Source: Lachnospiraceae bacterium (GTDB taxonomy: Bacteria; Bacillota; Clostridia; Lachnospirales; Lachnospiraceae). From it: 62,926 nt of DNA. Under the pieces are notes generated by a model, which was given only the letters and a program-made list of their open reading frames with translations, did not search any database and was not told the origin of the DNA. Each line of letters opens with the position of its first letter. The first letter of the stretch is position 1. A program made the translations under genes and the position numbers. This document shows positions 52,220 through 62,653 of the stretch, in pieces. Location of the stretch: the NCBI GenBank assembly GCA_009911195.1, contig QXWV01000061.1, forward strand, positions 1-62,926. The letters are read 5' to 3'.

Positions 52220-53359
52220 TCACTCTAAAACTTCCCGAAAAATCCTATTTATTTTCATATATCTCTCTTTAACATTGGGAATTTTGGCTGTGCCGTTCGT
52301 TATAATGCCTACAAAATCCTTGTCCTTTAATAGCATGGTATATTTATGATTCAATTCATCCTTCTTTATTAATAACTTTTCACATTCATTTTCACTTAAC
52401 TTAGCCAGATTTACCGACACAGCATCATAAAGCGGTTTGTTAATCTTTCCATATTTTCCGTCTATATTAATCTTTCGGAACGCCGTCTCCCCAAATATGC
52501 TGTTGGCATATTTCATTGCTTTCAGAAAATCCCTCCGGCAAATATCCAGTCTGTCCTTTGATTCTTTTTGAAGCCTGACCATAACACTATTCAAAAATTC
52601 TTCCAAATTGCCCCCATATTGTTCCACCCCCAATAAATAGAATGCCAGAAAACGATTAACAAATTCACAATCTAACATCCTCGAAGGATTTATTTTCTTT
52701 CTCGTCGCCTGTAAAAATTCTTCAGAATGCGCCAATTCCTTTAATAAATCAGCCGCCTGTCCCCTATAGACTGAGTTTTTTATTTCCGCAGGCTGCAATG
52801 TAAGCCCTCCGGTATTTATCCTTGTAAATATACTGGTACGCACTCTGTCCGGAGTGCCTGCCCTGATAATATACGTTGTTATTGTCTGTGCCTTTATCCT
52901 TTTTTGTATACTGGGAGGAAGCATTTCAAATGAACACCCATTATATTCCGTCAAATATTCCAATCCGGTCAAAATAAGACGTTTCGGGTCATCTTTTTCA
53001 AGTGCCATGAATCTTTTGATTGCGTATAACCTTTGTAGGCCATCCACAACAATCAGTTTTTCATTTTCCCCTGCATCAAAGTAAAATGTAGGCAACGGAA
53101 TACGAATAATCAGAGACTCGATTAGCCTGCTCTGTTTTTGAGAATTCCACAAATCGGGAATCCTCTGAAAATCCGGGTCCAAAATAATATCACCGTCTTT
53201 CAAATTCTCAACAATATTGGCAATTACCATCGGCTGGGAAACAATATCCACATCTTTGGGATTAAACGGCTCGGTAATAATTTCCTCATCATTCTCACTA
53301 TATAATTGTTCATTCTCTATTTCTCCACCCATATTTTCGTAAATTGCACTATTATTCAT
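52220..53359 (-). CDS. DUF262 (GmrSD N-terminal-like, ParB-fold) protein
   Basis: 379 residues. The DUF262 core lies about 35-200: ILDPDFQRIPDLWNSQKQSRLIESLI, a PLPTFYF strand and the IVVDGLQRL motif (DGxQR in the family). Then TRINTGGLTLQPAEIKNSVYRG. There is no HNH (DUF1524) nuclease domain at the C-terminus, unlike full GmrSD proteins. DUF262 binds and hydrolyses nucleotides in type IV restriction enzymes. It is the first gene of a three-gene leftward cassette. AAAGG precedes the ATG. No methylase is present. Confidence 0.88.
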   Translation of the reverse strand: MNNSAIYENMGGEIENEQLYSENDEEIITEPFNPKDVDIVSQPMVIANIVENLKDGDIILDPDFQRIPDLWNSQKQSRLIESLIIRIPLPTFYFDAGENEKLIVVDGLQRLYAIKRFMALEKDDPKRLILTGLEYLTEYNGCSFEMLPPSIQKRIKAQTITTYIIRAGTPDRVRTSIFTRINTGGLTLQPAEIKNSVYRGQAADLLKELAHSEEFLQATRKKINPSRMLDCEFVNRFLAFYLLGVEQYGGNLEEFLNSVMVRLQKESKDRLDICRRDFLKAMKYANSIFGETAFRKINIDGKYGKINKPLYDAVSVNLAKLSENECEKLLIKKDELNHKYTMLLKDKDFVGIITNGTAKIPNVKERYMKINRIFREVLE

Positions 53360-53488
53360 CCGATAGACCTTTCCTACAACATCTTATAGCAAACAGACTT
53401 ATTTTTTTCATTTTATCATACAGATAAGGCTTTTTCCACTCCTGCATTTGCTTTATCTAGCCAAATAATCACCAGCAAGTTCACCCCA

Positions 53489-56400
53489 TCAAACCAACAC
53501 CTCCCTCATCGCCCCCAGCAGCTCTTCCGTATACCCCAACAGCATCTCCGCATCCCGTTCCACCATGCCGCATTTCTTATAGCGGAAGGAAAATTCCGGT
53601 GTTCCTTTGGGCTGGAAAGTGAGCCTGGGGTATTGGGAAAGCACGATAGGGATATTTTCCACCCGTATCTTTGCATCCCTGTTTAAAATAAAGCGGATTT
53701 CCTCATTTTTCCCTCTGACTTCCGGCATATACAGCTTGTGGGCCTCTACGCGGATAAGGGCGATGCGCAAGAGGTTGTCTACGGATTTGGGGATTTCCCC
53801 GAACCTGTCCATCAGTTCTTCCCTCATATCCTCGCTCTCGCTTTTATTCTCGATTCCCGCAATGCGCTTGTAGATATCCAGCTTCTGGAACTCGTTCACG
53901 ATATAAGAAGGGGGGATAAACGCGTCCACGTCCAAATCCACGGCTGTGTTAAAATCATCCTCCGTCCGAATCCCTTTCAGGTTTTTCACCGCCTCGTTCA
54001 GCATTTTACAATACATATCATAGCCTACTGCCTGCATATGGCCATGCTGTTTTGCACCCAGCAGATTGCCCGCCCCGCGAATTTCCAAATCACGCATGGC
54101 AATCTTAAAGCCGCTGCCCAAATCGGTAAATTCACGGATGGCCTCCAGGCGCTTTTCCGCAATTTCTTTTAGCATCTTATCCCTGCGGTACATCAGGAAA
54201 GCATAGGCGGTCCGGCTGGAGCGCCCTACCCTCCCCCTGAGCTGGTAAAGCTGGGAAAGCCCCATATTGTCCGCGTCATGGATAATCATAGTATTCACGT
54301 TGGAAATATCCAGGCCGGTCTCTATAATCGTTGTTGACACAAGCACGTCAATGCTTCCGTCGATGAAATCGTACATAATCCGTTCCAGTTCATGTTCCTT
54401 CATCTGCCCATGGGCGAAAGCTACATTGGCCTCCGGCACAAGCTCCGCTATTTTTGCAGCCACATCCGCAATATTGTGTACCCGGTTATAGACATAGTAC
54501 ACCTGGCCATCCCTGGAAAGTTCCCGGATAACCGCCTCACGCACCATTTCCTCATTATATTCCATCACGTAAGTCTGAATAGGAAGCCGGTCCTCCGGCG
54601 CTTCTTCCAACACGCTCATATCCCTTATACCGATTAGGCTCATATGAAGCGTTCGTGGGATAGGTGTCGCCGTAAGCGTCAGCACATCCACGTTTTCCTT
54701 TAATTTTTTTATCTTTTCTTTGTGAGCCACCCCAAAACGTTGTTCCTCATCAATAATCAGCAGCCCCAAATCCTTAAACTCCACATCCTTGGAAAGCACC
54801 CTATGGGTACCGATAACGATATCCACGAAGCCTTTCTGTAAATCTTCCACCGTTTTTTTCTGTTCCCCACTTGTACGAAAACGGGAAAGCAAGTCCACGC
54901 GCACCGGAAAGTCTTTCATTCTTTGCACAAAGGTATTATAATGCTGCTGCGCCAGAATCGTTGTGGGAACGAGATAGACTACCTGTTTCCCCTCCTGAAC
55001 CGCCTTAAAGGCTGCCCGGATGGCAATTTCCGTTTTCCCATATCCCACATCGCCGCAGATGAGCCGGTCCATAATCTTAGTGCTCTCCATATCCGCTTTC
55101 GTATCCGCGATGGCCAAAAGCTGGTCCTCCGTTTCCTCATAAGGGAAAAGTTCTTCAAATTCCTGCTGCCACACCGTATCCTTCCCGTACACAAAGCCTT
55201 CCTTCTGCTGGCGCACCGCATATAATTCCACCAAATCTTTGGCAATCTCTGCCACAGCGCCTTTGACTTTGCTCTTCGTCCGGCTCCACTCCTGGGTTCC
55301 CAATTTATTCAGCTTAGGTTTCCCGCCGTCCGCCGATGCGTATTTCTGAATCACATCCAGGCCGGTAGCCAGGATATAAAGATTCCCCCCATCCCGGTAC
55401 TCTATTTTCATGTAGTCTTTGACTACCTTTTCCACCTCTACTTTTTCAATCCCCTTATAGATACCTAGCCCATGGCTTTCGTGGACTACATAATCCCCCA
55501 CCTTTAATTCCGCAAAATCGCGGATTTTCTGCCCTTCATATTTTTTCCGTTTCTTCTTTTTCTTCTTTTCCAGGCCGAAAATATCGCTTTCCGATATGAC
55601 AACGAATTTAATTAACGGATATTCAAAGCCTTTCAAAGCCCTGCCATAAAAGGTCATAACCTCCCCCGGCTGAATTTCCCGGAAAGGGTCTTCACCATAA
55701 AATGCGGTCAGTTCCTCTTCCCGCAAATCTTCGGCCAGCCGCTTCGCCCTTGTCCTGGAACCGGATAAAAGGAGCACCCGGTAGCCGTTTTTCTTAAACC
55801 TCGCCAAATCCTTAACCAATGCTTCAAAACTATTATTGTAGGAAGCAATGCTCCTCGCACCGATATCAAACTTTCTATCCGCTTTAAAAAGGGTGTTTTT
55901 CCTGTCCATGGCCGCCAGAGTCACTACTTTTCCCATCCCCATTTTGGCAGCCACTTCTTCTGCCCCGAATAAAATATCAGTCTGGCCGGGCAGGGCATAG
56001 CCCTTTTCCAACCGGTGCATCATACTTTCCCGAAATTCCAGTTCCACCGCATCCGCATGCTCTTCCACACGGGCCGGTTCATCCACAAACAGGCAGCATT
56101 TATCCCTGTCAAACAGCTCCATAAAAGAAACTGTCTCCGGGTAAAAATACCGGATATAGCTTTCCAGGTTCGCCCATGTTTTAAATTCCAGCAGTTCTTC
56201 CTTTAACTCCTCCACCTGGCTTGTCAGGCGATGGGCCTCCTCCGTCTTGAATTCCTGGCGGAACTTCTCACTGCAGCTTTTCCCCTCTTTTTCAATTTTT
56301 TCTATTCCCCTGTGCAGCTCCTTTTCCGAAAGCACCATCTCGGTAGCAGGGTAAATTTTAATCGACTGTAGTTTTTCTATAGAACGCTGGCTCAAAATAT

Positions 56401-57013
56401 CAAAGCTGCGGATGGATTCCACCTCTTCCCCCCACAGTTCAATACGGTACGGATTTTCCTCCGTCAAATCAAAAATATCTACGATTCCGCCTCGGATACT
56501 GAACTGCCCCGGCGCTTCCACCTGATAATTTTTCTCATAGCCCATCCGTACCAGTTTTCTGGCCAGTTCCCGTTCATTGATGGTGGACTGATGCCCGATA
56601 GAAACTACATATTGTTCCAGCACCGGCAGGGGAATCTGAGGAGCCATCAGGCTGTCAAAAGTGGTGATTACCGTCAAAGGGCGGCCTTCCATCACCCTCC
56701 TTAGCACCTTTACCCTTTCCTTCACCAACTGATTCCCATGGATATCCGCCTGGTAAAAAATAAGGTCTTTGGCCGGATAAATCATCACATTTTTATCATA
56801 AAGCTGATAGTCCTCATAGATATCCTTAGCTCTGCTGTCACTAAAAGTAACGATGATTTTGTATTTAAAACCATCGCTTAACCCGTAAACCATATGCAGT
56901 TTCTGGGAATCCACACAACCGGTCAGGGCGGCCATTGCCCCCGGTTTCTTTAAAAGCTTTGTTATCTCCTCGAATTCACCCAGTTCGTAAAGCGGTGCGG
57001 TAAATGTCCTCAT
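53489..57013 (-). CDS. mfd: Transcription-repair coupling factor
   Basis: 1174 residues, full length for Mfd. A UvrB-like N-terminal region is followed by the RNA polymerase-interacting domain ([21 protein letters not shown] near 490-510). The helicase motifs are [24 protein letters not shown] (Walker A), [12 protein letters not shown] (DEEQ box) and [16 protein letters not shown]. The C-terminal TRCF domain includes [19 protein letters not shown]. It removes stalled RNA polymerase and recruits UvrA. GGAGATGAG precedes the ATG. pth lies upstream on the same strand, a conserved order in Firmicutes. Confidence 0.97.
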   Translation of the reverse strand: MRTFTAPLYELGEFEEITKLLKKPGAMAALTGCVDSQKLHMVYGLSDGFKYKIIVTFSDSRAKDIYEDYQLYDKNVMIYPAKDLIFYQADIHGNQLVKERVKVLRRVMEGRPLTVITTFDSLMAPQIPLPVLEQYVVSIGHQSTINERELARKLVRMGYEKNYQVEAPGQFSIRGGIVDIFDLTEENPYRIELWGEEVESIRSFDILSQRSIEKLQSIKIYPATEMVLSEKELHRGIEKIEKEGKSCSEKFRQEFKTEEAHRLTSQVEELKEELLEFKTWANLESYIRYFYPETVSFMELFDRDKCCLFVDEPARVEEHADAVELEFRESMMHRLEKGYALPGQTDILFGAEEVAAKMGMGKVVTLAAMDRKNTLFKADRKFDIGARSIASYNNSFEALVKDLARFKKNGYRVLLLSGSRTRAKRLAEDLREEELTAFYGEDPFREIQPGEVMTFYGRALKGFEYPLIKFVVISESDIFGLEKKKKKKRKKYEGQKIRDFAELKVGDYVVHESHGLGIYKGIEKVEVEKVVKDYMKIEYRDGGNLYILATGLDVIQKYASADGGKPKLNKLGTQEWSRTKSKVKGAVAEIAKDLVELYAVRQQKEGFVYGKDTVWQQEFEELFPYEETEDQLLAIADTKADMESTKIMDRLICGDVGYGKTEIAIRAAFKAVQEGKQVVYLVPTTILAQQHYNTFVQRMKDFPVRVDLLSRFRTSGEQKKTVEDLQKGFVDIVIGTHRVLSKDVEFKDLGLLIIDEEQRFGVAHKEKIKKLKENVDVLTLTATPIPRTLHMSLIGIRDMSVLEEAPEDRLPIQTYVMEYNEEMVREAVIRELSRDGQVYYVYNRVHNIADVAAKIAELVPEANVAFAHGQMKEHELERIMYDFIDGSIDVLVSTTIIETGLDISNVNTMIIHDADNMGLSQLYQLRGRVGRSSRTAYAFLMYRRDKMLKEIAEKRLEAIREFTDLGSGFKIAMRDLEIRGAGNLLGAKQHGHMQAVGYDMYCKMLNEAVKNLKGIRTEDDFNTAVDLDVDAFIPPSYIVNEFQKLDIYKRIAGIENKSESEDMREELMDRFGEIPKSVDNLLRIALIRVEAHKLYMPEVRGKNEEIRFILNRDAKIRVENIPIVLSQYPRLTFQPKGTPEFSFRYKKCGMVERDAEMLLGYTEELLGAMREVLV

Positions 57014-57093
57014 TTCTCATCTCCATTTTTTGATGCTGCGTATTCCACTGTTCCCTGACCGTCTGACACTTTTTGCCCTGTCGGTTCGGCTTT

Positions 57094-57669
57094 TTATGCC
57101 TGTACCTTACGGTTAAATTCATTCATGGCCGCATCCGCCCCATCCTTCAATATCATCTCCACGGCCTGTACCGCTTTTCCGATGGCTTCGTCCACAGCTT
57201 TCCTGTCTTCTTTATTAAAATGCCCCAGCACCCAGTCCACCAAGTCATAGTCTTTAGGTTTTTCCCCTACTCCCATGCGGATTCTCTGGAAATTTTCGCT
57301 TCCTAAATGTTTTATGATGTTCTTCAGGCCGTTATGGCCTCCTGCACTTCCTTTTTTCCGAACCCGGAGCTGCCCCGGCGGCAGGCTGATATCATCCGAA
57401 ATCACAATCAATTCCATTTCCGGCTCTACTTTATAATAATCTATGATGGCACGTACACTTTCACCACTTAAATTCATGAAAGTAAGCGGCTTGGCCAAGA
57501 CTACTTTATCGCCGCCAATATAACCCTTGCCGATTTTCGCCCTGTGTTTTAACTCCATCACATTAATATTATATTTATCTGCAATAGCATCTATCGTGTC
57601 AAAACCGATGTTGTGCCTGGTATTTACATATTCTTTGGAAGGGTTTCCCAAACCTACTATTATATACAT
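57094..57669 (-). CDS. pth: Peptidyl-tRNA hydrolase
   Basis: 191 residues. It frees tRNA from peptidyl-tRNA. Signatures: MYIIVGLGNPSKEYVNTRHNIG at the N-terminus, including the catalytic His20, TFMNLSGESV, and DDISLPPGQLRVRKKGSAGGHNGLK. The start at 57669 has GGAGG 5 bases upstream; the frame opens four codons earlier without support. It is followed by mfd after 80 bases. Confidence 0.96.
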   Translation of the reverse strand: MYIIVGLGNPSKEYVNTRHNIGFDTIDAIADKYNINVMELKHRAKIGKGYIGGDKVVLAKPLTFMNLSGESVRAIIDYYKVEPEMELIVISDDISLPPGQLRVRKKGSAGGHNGLKNIIKHLGSENFQRIRMGVGEKPKDYDLVDWVLGHFNKEDRKAVDEAIGKAVQAVEMILKDGADAAMNEFNRKVQA

Positions 57670-57838
57670 GCATTCCTCCATTACTAAACCATAGCCTCTA
57701 AGAATCTCTTCGTGCCTGATTTTGCGGACAGATTATTGCCGGATGTCCGGCCGCACTTTTTCGCTACCCCATAATACCATACTTTTCTTTAGAATACAAA
57801 AGTATTGTGAAATAAATGAGTTAAAAGGAAAAAGTAAC

Positions 57839-57882
57839 AGGCGCATGGGGTATTGTTACATTACATCTTACCCCATGCGCCT
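57839..57882. terminator. Terminator-like inverted repeat before pth and after the surface operon
   Basis: AGGCGCATGGGGTA (57839-57852) and TACCCCATGCGCCT (57869-57882) pair perfectly over 14 bp. Leftward the next bases are GTTACTTTTTCC. It most likely ends the leftward surface-protein operon. Confidence 0.8.
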
Positions 57883-57895
57883 TCATTCTTCCCAT

Positions 57896-59044
57896 CTATT
57901 TCGTATTTTTTGAATGCCTTTTCAGCCAGAAAACAAAGAAAATAAGTACCCCCGCAGAGACTATTACCAGCACTGCGGATGCCGCGAAAATCCTGCTGCC
58001 TTCCTCCATATGCAGCATGTCGGGCAGGACGTTATCTGCTAATGGAACTTCTTCCTCATCCAGTTCCATCAAATCCAGGGGCACATCCTCTTCCCCCAGT
58101 TCCGTAATGTTTTCCTCTTCGCCTGGGTTTCCTGCCATCGGATTATTACCGCCCACACCATCAGCCATTCCGCCGCCAGCTATTCCGTTCGTTTCCCCGG
58201 CCTCCGGGCCGCCTACAGCACCGCCATTGCCGGCTCCATTGCCATCCGCGTTGCCATCACCTAAACCCCCTCCGCCGGTTTCTAATCCTCCGCCGGTTTC
58301 CGTTCCGTCTCCGGTGTTGCCGCCGCTGGCATCATTCCCCATTCCGCCGCCAGGGGTTGTATTTCCCTCCTGAGCAGAAGGGATTCGGCTATATACAAAT
58401 GTAAATATATTTTCCGCCTCATTGCTCACCAGCGTTTTCGTCAGGTTGTAGGCCATGGGTTCATAGCCCTCCACATACAGGAAGGCCACCACCGGCTTGT
58501 CACCCACATTCCCGTAATAGCTGCGGCTGGATGCCAGAGCGTTCCCTGACTCATCCTGGTAATTTACCACATAGGAAACCATATCCCCACGTATCCCGTA
58601 TGCCACCACATAGTCCCTGTCGCCGTCCACGCGGAAGGCGGAGGTGTCTACCGTATTATTATCCCTGCCGCTTAAGCGGATTCCCTTTACGTAATACCGG
58701 CTTCCTTCTTCCAATGCCACTGTGCCCTCCATGGCTGCGTCAAAGCTGACCATATCCCCTTCCTTTAGCCCGCTCACTTTGATGGCCTGGCCTTCCGCCG
58801 ACACGCTAATCCCGGAGTTTGCGCTGCCCGGCACTGATATGCCTCCTGTGCTATTGAATGTGCCATGGTTGCCAGGGTAGAAAGTTACCGTATATGTATA
58901 CCCCTCCGCCGCCTGGCATACCGTTCCCCAGGGCAGTGCTGCCAAGCATAAGGAAAGAAGAAGAGCCAAAAGCTTCCCTGCGTTTCCCACTATATGTTTC
59001 ACTATCTTTCCCCCTGGCTTCTTTGTTCTCCTATTCACTTCCAT
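57896..59044 (-). CDS. Secreted MucBP-like protein with Gly-rich stalk and C-terminal membrane anchor
   Basis: 382 residues. Signal peptide about 1-45 (AALPWGTVCQAAEG). A beta-rich region (about 48-225) includes YVVNYQDESGNALASSRSYYG, similar to MucBP-type repeats. A Gly/Asn/Glu-rich stalk lies at about 235-300. The C-terminus has VPLADNV, one membrane segment (about 352-372) and a KRHSKNTK tail. I see no clear LPxTG, so anchoring may be by the membrane helix alone. The gene overlaps the preceding one by 14 bases, marking an operon. It is the last gene of that operon. Confidence 0.75.
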   Translation of the reverse strand: MEVNRRTKKPGGKIVKHIVGNAGKLLALLLSLCLAALPWGTVCQAAEGYTYTVTFYPGNHGTFNSTGGISVPGSANSGISVSAEGQAIKVSGLKEGDMVSFDAAMEGTVALEEGSRYYVKGIRLSGRDNNTVDTSAFRVDGDRDYVVAYGIRGDMVSYVVNYQDESGNALASSRSYYGNVGDKPVVAFLYVEGYEPMAYNLTKTLVSNEAENIFTFVYSRIPSAQEGNTTPGGGMGNDASGGNTGDGTETGGGLETGGGGLGDGNADGNGAGNGGAVGGPEAGETNGIAGGGMADGVGGNNPMAGNPGEEENITELGEEDVPLDLMELDEEEVPLADNVLPDMLHMEEGSRIFAASAVLVIVSAGVLIFFVFWLKRHSKNTK

Positions 59045-59858
59045 CCTCCCCCTTCCCCTTCTTCATATACAGCACTGCAAATATAAGCAGGGCCATCCCG
59101 CTGGCCAGCGCCAGAGCTGACCATAAAAGCATATGGGCCGGGTCGCCTGTCTTTACGCTGCTTAATGTATAGGCATTGGATGTAGGTGTCCTGGGCGATT
59201 GCGGGTTCTCCGGGGTATTGCTGCCCTCCGAGCCATCCGGGTTTCCTGGCGTACTTCCATCTCCTTCCGTTCCCGGTGTTGTTCCCGCTTTTTCCACTGC
59301 AAAGTTCATCTGTAGGCTGGCCAAGGTATTCTGGTAGGTATTCCCCTGGGTTTCCCCATCCAGTACCACTCTCAACGTGACCGTCCCCCCGTCACCCGGT
59401 TTCAGCCTGTCTAAGTAAAAGAACTCCTCCAGGCTCTCCGTCGCTTCATGGAGGCCAACACCTGCGCCAGCATCCTTCTCCCCGCCTACATTCTCACTAC
59501 TGAATAATACATCCTCTTCCCCGGTGCTCCCGGTATAGGCCAGGTGATAGGTATATGCACCGCCGCCGGCCACCCCCTGGCTGTCCTCCAGGCTGGAGAG
59601 GACTTCATTGGCCATGTACCAGTCCGTATCCTGGGAATCGCTGTTCTTTAAGGACAGCGATAGAGTAACGCTGTCTCCGGGCTGCAGCGCGTATACCGCA
59701 TCGGAGATATCCGAGGACGTAAAACTGCTCTCCATCCCGCTTCCGGTGAATTCCACCTGCCACCCCTGCCCGCCCATATAGTCCTCCGCATATACAGACA
59801 ACCCACTGCCGCAAAGCATCCATGCTCCTACGGCAAGGCACAAAAATCTTTTCCTCAT
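59031..59858 (-). CDS. Cell-surface protein with VKTGD-type sorting signal
   Basis: 275 residues. Signal peptide about 1-25 (ends SVYA). The extracellular part contains a Ser-rich beta region with ALQPGDSVTLSLSLKNSDS near 55-75 and GDGGTVTLRVVLDGE, suggesting an Ig-like or camelysin-like fold. A Pro/Gly/Ser/Thr stalk follows. SSVKTGDP, a hydrophobic helix and a KKGKGED tail make a sortase signal of the LPxTG-variant type seen in Lachnospiraceae. The ATG at 59858 follows GAGGGAG; one 11 codons earlier is possible. Likely attached by the sortase at the operon head. Confidence 0.78.
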   Translation of the reverse strand: MRKRFLCLAVGAWMLCGSGLSVYAEDYMGGQGWQVEFTGSGMESSFTSSDISDAVYALQPGDSVTLSLSLKNSDSQDTDWYMANEVLSSLEDSQGVAGGGAYTYHLAYTGSTGEEDVLFSSENVGGEKDAGAGVGLHEATESLEEFFYLDRLKPGDGGTVTLRVVLDGETQGNTYQNTLASLQMNFAVEKAGTTPGTEGDGSTPGNPDGSEGSNTPENPQSPRTPTSNAYTLSSVKTGDPAHMLLWSALALASGMALLIFAVLYMKKGKGEDGSE

Positions 59859-59922
59859 AGTCTCCCTCATTTCCGCGCTGCTTTGCCGCATAACGCTTTT
59901 CTATAGGTATCCTGTGGGCCGC

Positions 59923-60714
59923 TCACCGCAGGCTTATGCTGCCGTCCGCCCCCACCGATACATCCACGCCCCAGGCGCTCTTAATGGCATCTTCCGCATT
60001 ATGTGTCTGCACCGCATTTACTTCTGCCTCCAGTACGAACCGCAGGGCTTCCCCCTGTTCTTCCCTGCCAAGCATCATGGATGCCGCCCCTTCCTCAATG
60101 GTCAGCGTATCCGATAATACAGGAGTCTCTCCCCCTGCAGGTACCACCTCTGTATAGTAGAGGACTGTCCTCTCCTCCGTACTGGCGGAAACATCTTCTA
60201 CCCATCCATTCCCGGTTAGCCCCAGCCCGATGAGTTCCGGCGACACATCCGTTACCCTGTTTCCATCCCTATCCTCCCAGTAGCGGTAAAGTATGACCCT
60301 AACATACTCATCAATAGAGCCGCTGTTTTGCACACTCAGCTCTTCCCCATATGCTTTCCCCGGCTGGATTTTTCCGCCGGCCTCCCCGTCCAGCAGGTGG
60401 GAGAGCAGCTCCCCGCCCCCTTCCTGCCATATATCATCCTTCTGGGTGTAGTTCCTCCAGCTTACTTCATCCCCATTCTCCAGCAGGGTGACACCGATGT
60501 CGAACATCTGGAATTCTGCGGAATAGTTCTCGCTGTAATAGGTCAGCGCCGCCCGGCTGCTGTTTGCCGCACTGAATACCAGAAGCAATGCCGCTGCCAA
60601 GGATAATGCCAGGGGAATGCGCATCCTCTTGAACTTTTTCTGCCTTGGGGTGTCCTTTTCTTTTTCCGCTTTACCTTTCTTTCCAGAGACTTTCATCCTT
60701 TCAAAGGCTTTCAT
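59923..60714 (-). CDS. Camelysin/TasA-like secreted protein
   Basis: 263 residues. A basic cytoplasmic start (about 1-32) leads into one hydrophobic segment (about 33-52, IPLALSLAAALLLVFSAAN), then ALTYYSENYSAEFQMFDIGVTLLENG. That pattern resembles TasA/CalY-type proteins processed by SipW signal peptidases. The rest is a beta-rich domain (SVQNSGSIDEYVRVILYRYWED) of the kind that reports N-terminal Gly/Ser strand swapping. Its ATG overlaps the previous stop by four bases (ATGA). Fibre or surface-layer formation is suggested but not shown. Confidence 0.68.
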   Translation of the reverse strand: MKAFERMKVSGKKGKAEKEKDTPRQKKFKRMRIPLALSLAAALLLVFSAANSSRAALTYYSENYSAEFQMFDIGVTLLENGDEVSWRNYTQKDDIWQEGGGELLSHLLDGEAGGKIQPGKAYGEELSVQNSGSIDEYVRVILYRYWEDRDGNRVTDVSPELIGLGLTGNGWVEDVSASTEERTVLYYTEVVPAGGETPVLSDTLTIEEGAASMMLGREEQGEALRFVLEAEVNAVQTHNAEDAIKSAWGVDVSVGADGSISLR

Positions 60715-61280
60715 CCTTCTGCCCCCTCTCCGTTCTCTGTGCCCGCCTCTTTCCCGTTCTCCATTTTACGATTCCAGTCCCCATAGGGCGTGCCGTCTTC
60801 CTGGTAGAGGACCGCTGTACATTCCTGTATGACCACCACATCAAAGCTGTCCATCATGTCTTCCATCCCCTCTGGTACTTCTATAGTGGCCACCAGCTCT
60901 TCTGTTGCTGCCTTGGGGGGCAGGATATCCTGGTAATACCAGTACCCGTCTTCTCCCAGAGTCCACTTCCCGCTATTATCCAGGCAGGAGACAGGGGTCA
61001 GACTCCCCGCCAGAACCTTTACGCGGACAAAGCAATCCCCTTCCCCTGTATTTACTATCCGGATATGCTTGGTAAGTTCCAGGATTTCCTCCTCAATCTC
61101 CGTTTCCGTTCCCGCCTGCAGCTCATAGCCCCCCTTTGCGCTGGCATAGGTGGTAAAATATGCCATGGAAGGTACCGCCTCCATGCCAGGCAGCATCCAC
61201 AGCGCCAAGCCTATACAGACACAGGCTATGCCGGGCAGGACAGGCACATGCCCCTTCCGTCTTCTTCCTTTTCCTTTCAT
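60711..61280 (-). CDS. Camelysin/TasA-like secreted protein with SipW-type signal
   Basis: 189 residues. After a basic start, a hydrophobic segment (about 12-33) leads to SMAYFTTYASAKGGYELQAG, close to the AYFTDxAxxxG pattern cleaved by SipW. The mature part (about 45-165) is beta-rich (KHIRIVNTGEGDCFVRVKVLAG) and the tail is Glu/Gly-rich. Start and stop overlap its neighbours by four bases each (ATGA), so all three genes are co-translated. No SipW gene lies inside the window; it may be upstream beyond the edge. Confidence 0.7.
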   Translation of the reverse strand: MKGKGRRRKGHVPVLPGIACVCIGLALWMLPGMEAVPSMAYFTTYASAKGGYELQAGTETEIEEEILELTKHIRIVNTGEGDCFVRVKVLAGSLTPVSCLDNSGKWTLGEDGYWYYQDILPPKAATEELVATIEVPEGMEDMMDSFDVVVIQECTAVLYQEDGTPYGDWNRKMENGKEAGTENGEGAEG

Positions 61281-62500
61281 TCGCCTCCACCCCCTTTACT
61301 TCCTGGCACGCGTTTCCCTGACCAGCCGTTCCCGTCATGAGTGAAATGGTTTACTGCGCCGGTTCCATAGGTTATCCGGTTATCATAGTCATTGGTGAAC
61401 TCCACGGTGGCCATATCGCCCTCACCATTGCTTCCCTTCGCCCATACCGTCACTTCTTTCACTGCACTTCCTTCTACGGTATATGCGGAGCCGCTGTAGA
61501 TTTCCTCCACCGTCACCTCCGAGCCTGCCGGTATGTGTTCTATCACAGCCTCCTTTGAACCGGATGCATCGAATTCCAAGCCAACTACATTGCTATAGAC
61601 AACTTCCTTCTCCCCATCATGGTTCAAGTCTTTCCTGGCTTCTACCCGGAATACAAACATTGCCTCGCCCAGGGCTTCGTTGTAGGTATTCAGCGTCTTC
61701 CGAATCCGCAGGCTTCCATAGAGCAGGTTCTGCCGGGGCTTTAGCCCTACCGCTGCATCATATTCCCATTCATCCACGGAATCAGGCATCGCTGCATCAT
61801 AGCTGTTGTTTGGCAGGGAGACCAGATAGGGTAGAAAGGTATACTGGTAATTTTCCGTCTCCACCGGCATTACCCACACCAGGTACATCCCCTGGGGAAG
61901 AGCCTGCTTTGTTCCGATGCCGTTTTCCACCGTAATTTCCGCGTCCGCCAGAGCCAGCTTATCCGGTAAGTCTGCCGGTAATTCCATAGCTTCCGGCAAA
62001 GCCGGGCGGCTCACCTCCGCAGGCAGGCCAGGGGTGTCTACGGCATTCACACTGGCATTTCCGCCAGCACTCCAATCGACAGTTTCGCTACCAGCCTCCC
62101 CCACCTTTGGAGGCACCGGCAGCCCCAGAATATTCGCAGCGGCTCTGGCTTTCTCCCTCCAGTCATCCGCCTTCACCGTACCGTCTATTTTTTCCAGTTC
62201 CAGCCCCTTAAAGCTTTCCAATCCTTCATATTCTCCGTATTCGTTTACCTCTGCCACCCGATACAGGTAAACCTGGATTTGTGTTTCATTCAGCTCCGAC
62301 CAGTCCGCGTTTTCTTCCTCGTTATCCTGCACCAGTATTTCCGTCTTTACTGTCAGGGAGCATTCCCTGCCTGTGTCAATAAGCCCTCTCGCAAGGGTAG
62401 TCATCCGGGGCAACGCTGCCAGAAGACATACCGCCGCCAGAAAGCATACCGCTAAGGGTACAGCACACAGCCTGCTTTTGATTCTGCATCTCATTCCCAT
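61277..62500 (-). CDS. Pilin-like Cna-B/DUF5979-type surface protein
   Basis: 407 residues. Signal peptide about 1-37 (ACAVPLAVCFLAAV-like stretch). Two regions resemble pilin subunits: a first beta domain (about 45-235, with ALPQGMYLVWVMPVETENYQYTFLPYLVSLP, the SpaA-type sequence) and a second Cna-B/DUF5979-like domain (about 255-385, SLRIRKTLNTYNEALGEAMFVFRVEA). It ends VPGSKGGGGE with no hydrophobic anchor or LPxTG. Start and next gene overlap by ATGA. The sortase lies directly upstream. A main pilin normally keeps a sorting signal, so its attachment here is unclear. Confidence 0.75.
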   Translation of the reverse strand: MGMRCRIKSRLCAVPLAVCFLAAVCLLAALPRMTTLARGLIDTGRECSLTVKTEILVQDNEEENADWSELNETQIQVYLYRVAEVNEYGEYEGLESFKGLELEKIDGTVKADDWREKARAAANILGLPVPPKVGEAGSETVDWSAGGNASVNAVDTPGLPAEVSRPALPEAMELPADLPDKLALADAEITVENGIGTKQALPQGMYLVWVMPVETENYQYTFLPYLVSLPNNSYDAAMPDSVDEWEYDAAVGLKPRQNLLYGSLRIRKTLNTYNEALGEAMFVFRVEARKDLNHDGEKEVVYSNVVGLEFDASGSKEAVIEHIPAGSEVTVEEIYSGSAYTVEGSAVKEVTVWAKGSNGEGDMATVEFTNDYDNRITYGTGAVNHFTHDGNGWSGKRVPGSKGGGGE

Positions 62501-62653
62501 TCCTTCCCCCGTTTCTGCGCGGCTTTTTTATCCCCTGGCCTGTAATGCCGCGCGCCACAGACCCTTCTTTCCTCTACCTGTCCATTTTTCATGTCATTTA
62601 GCCATATTTTTTATTGCTTTTTTGTATCCATAATTATTTTTATTGTTTCATCC

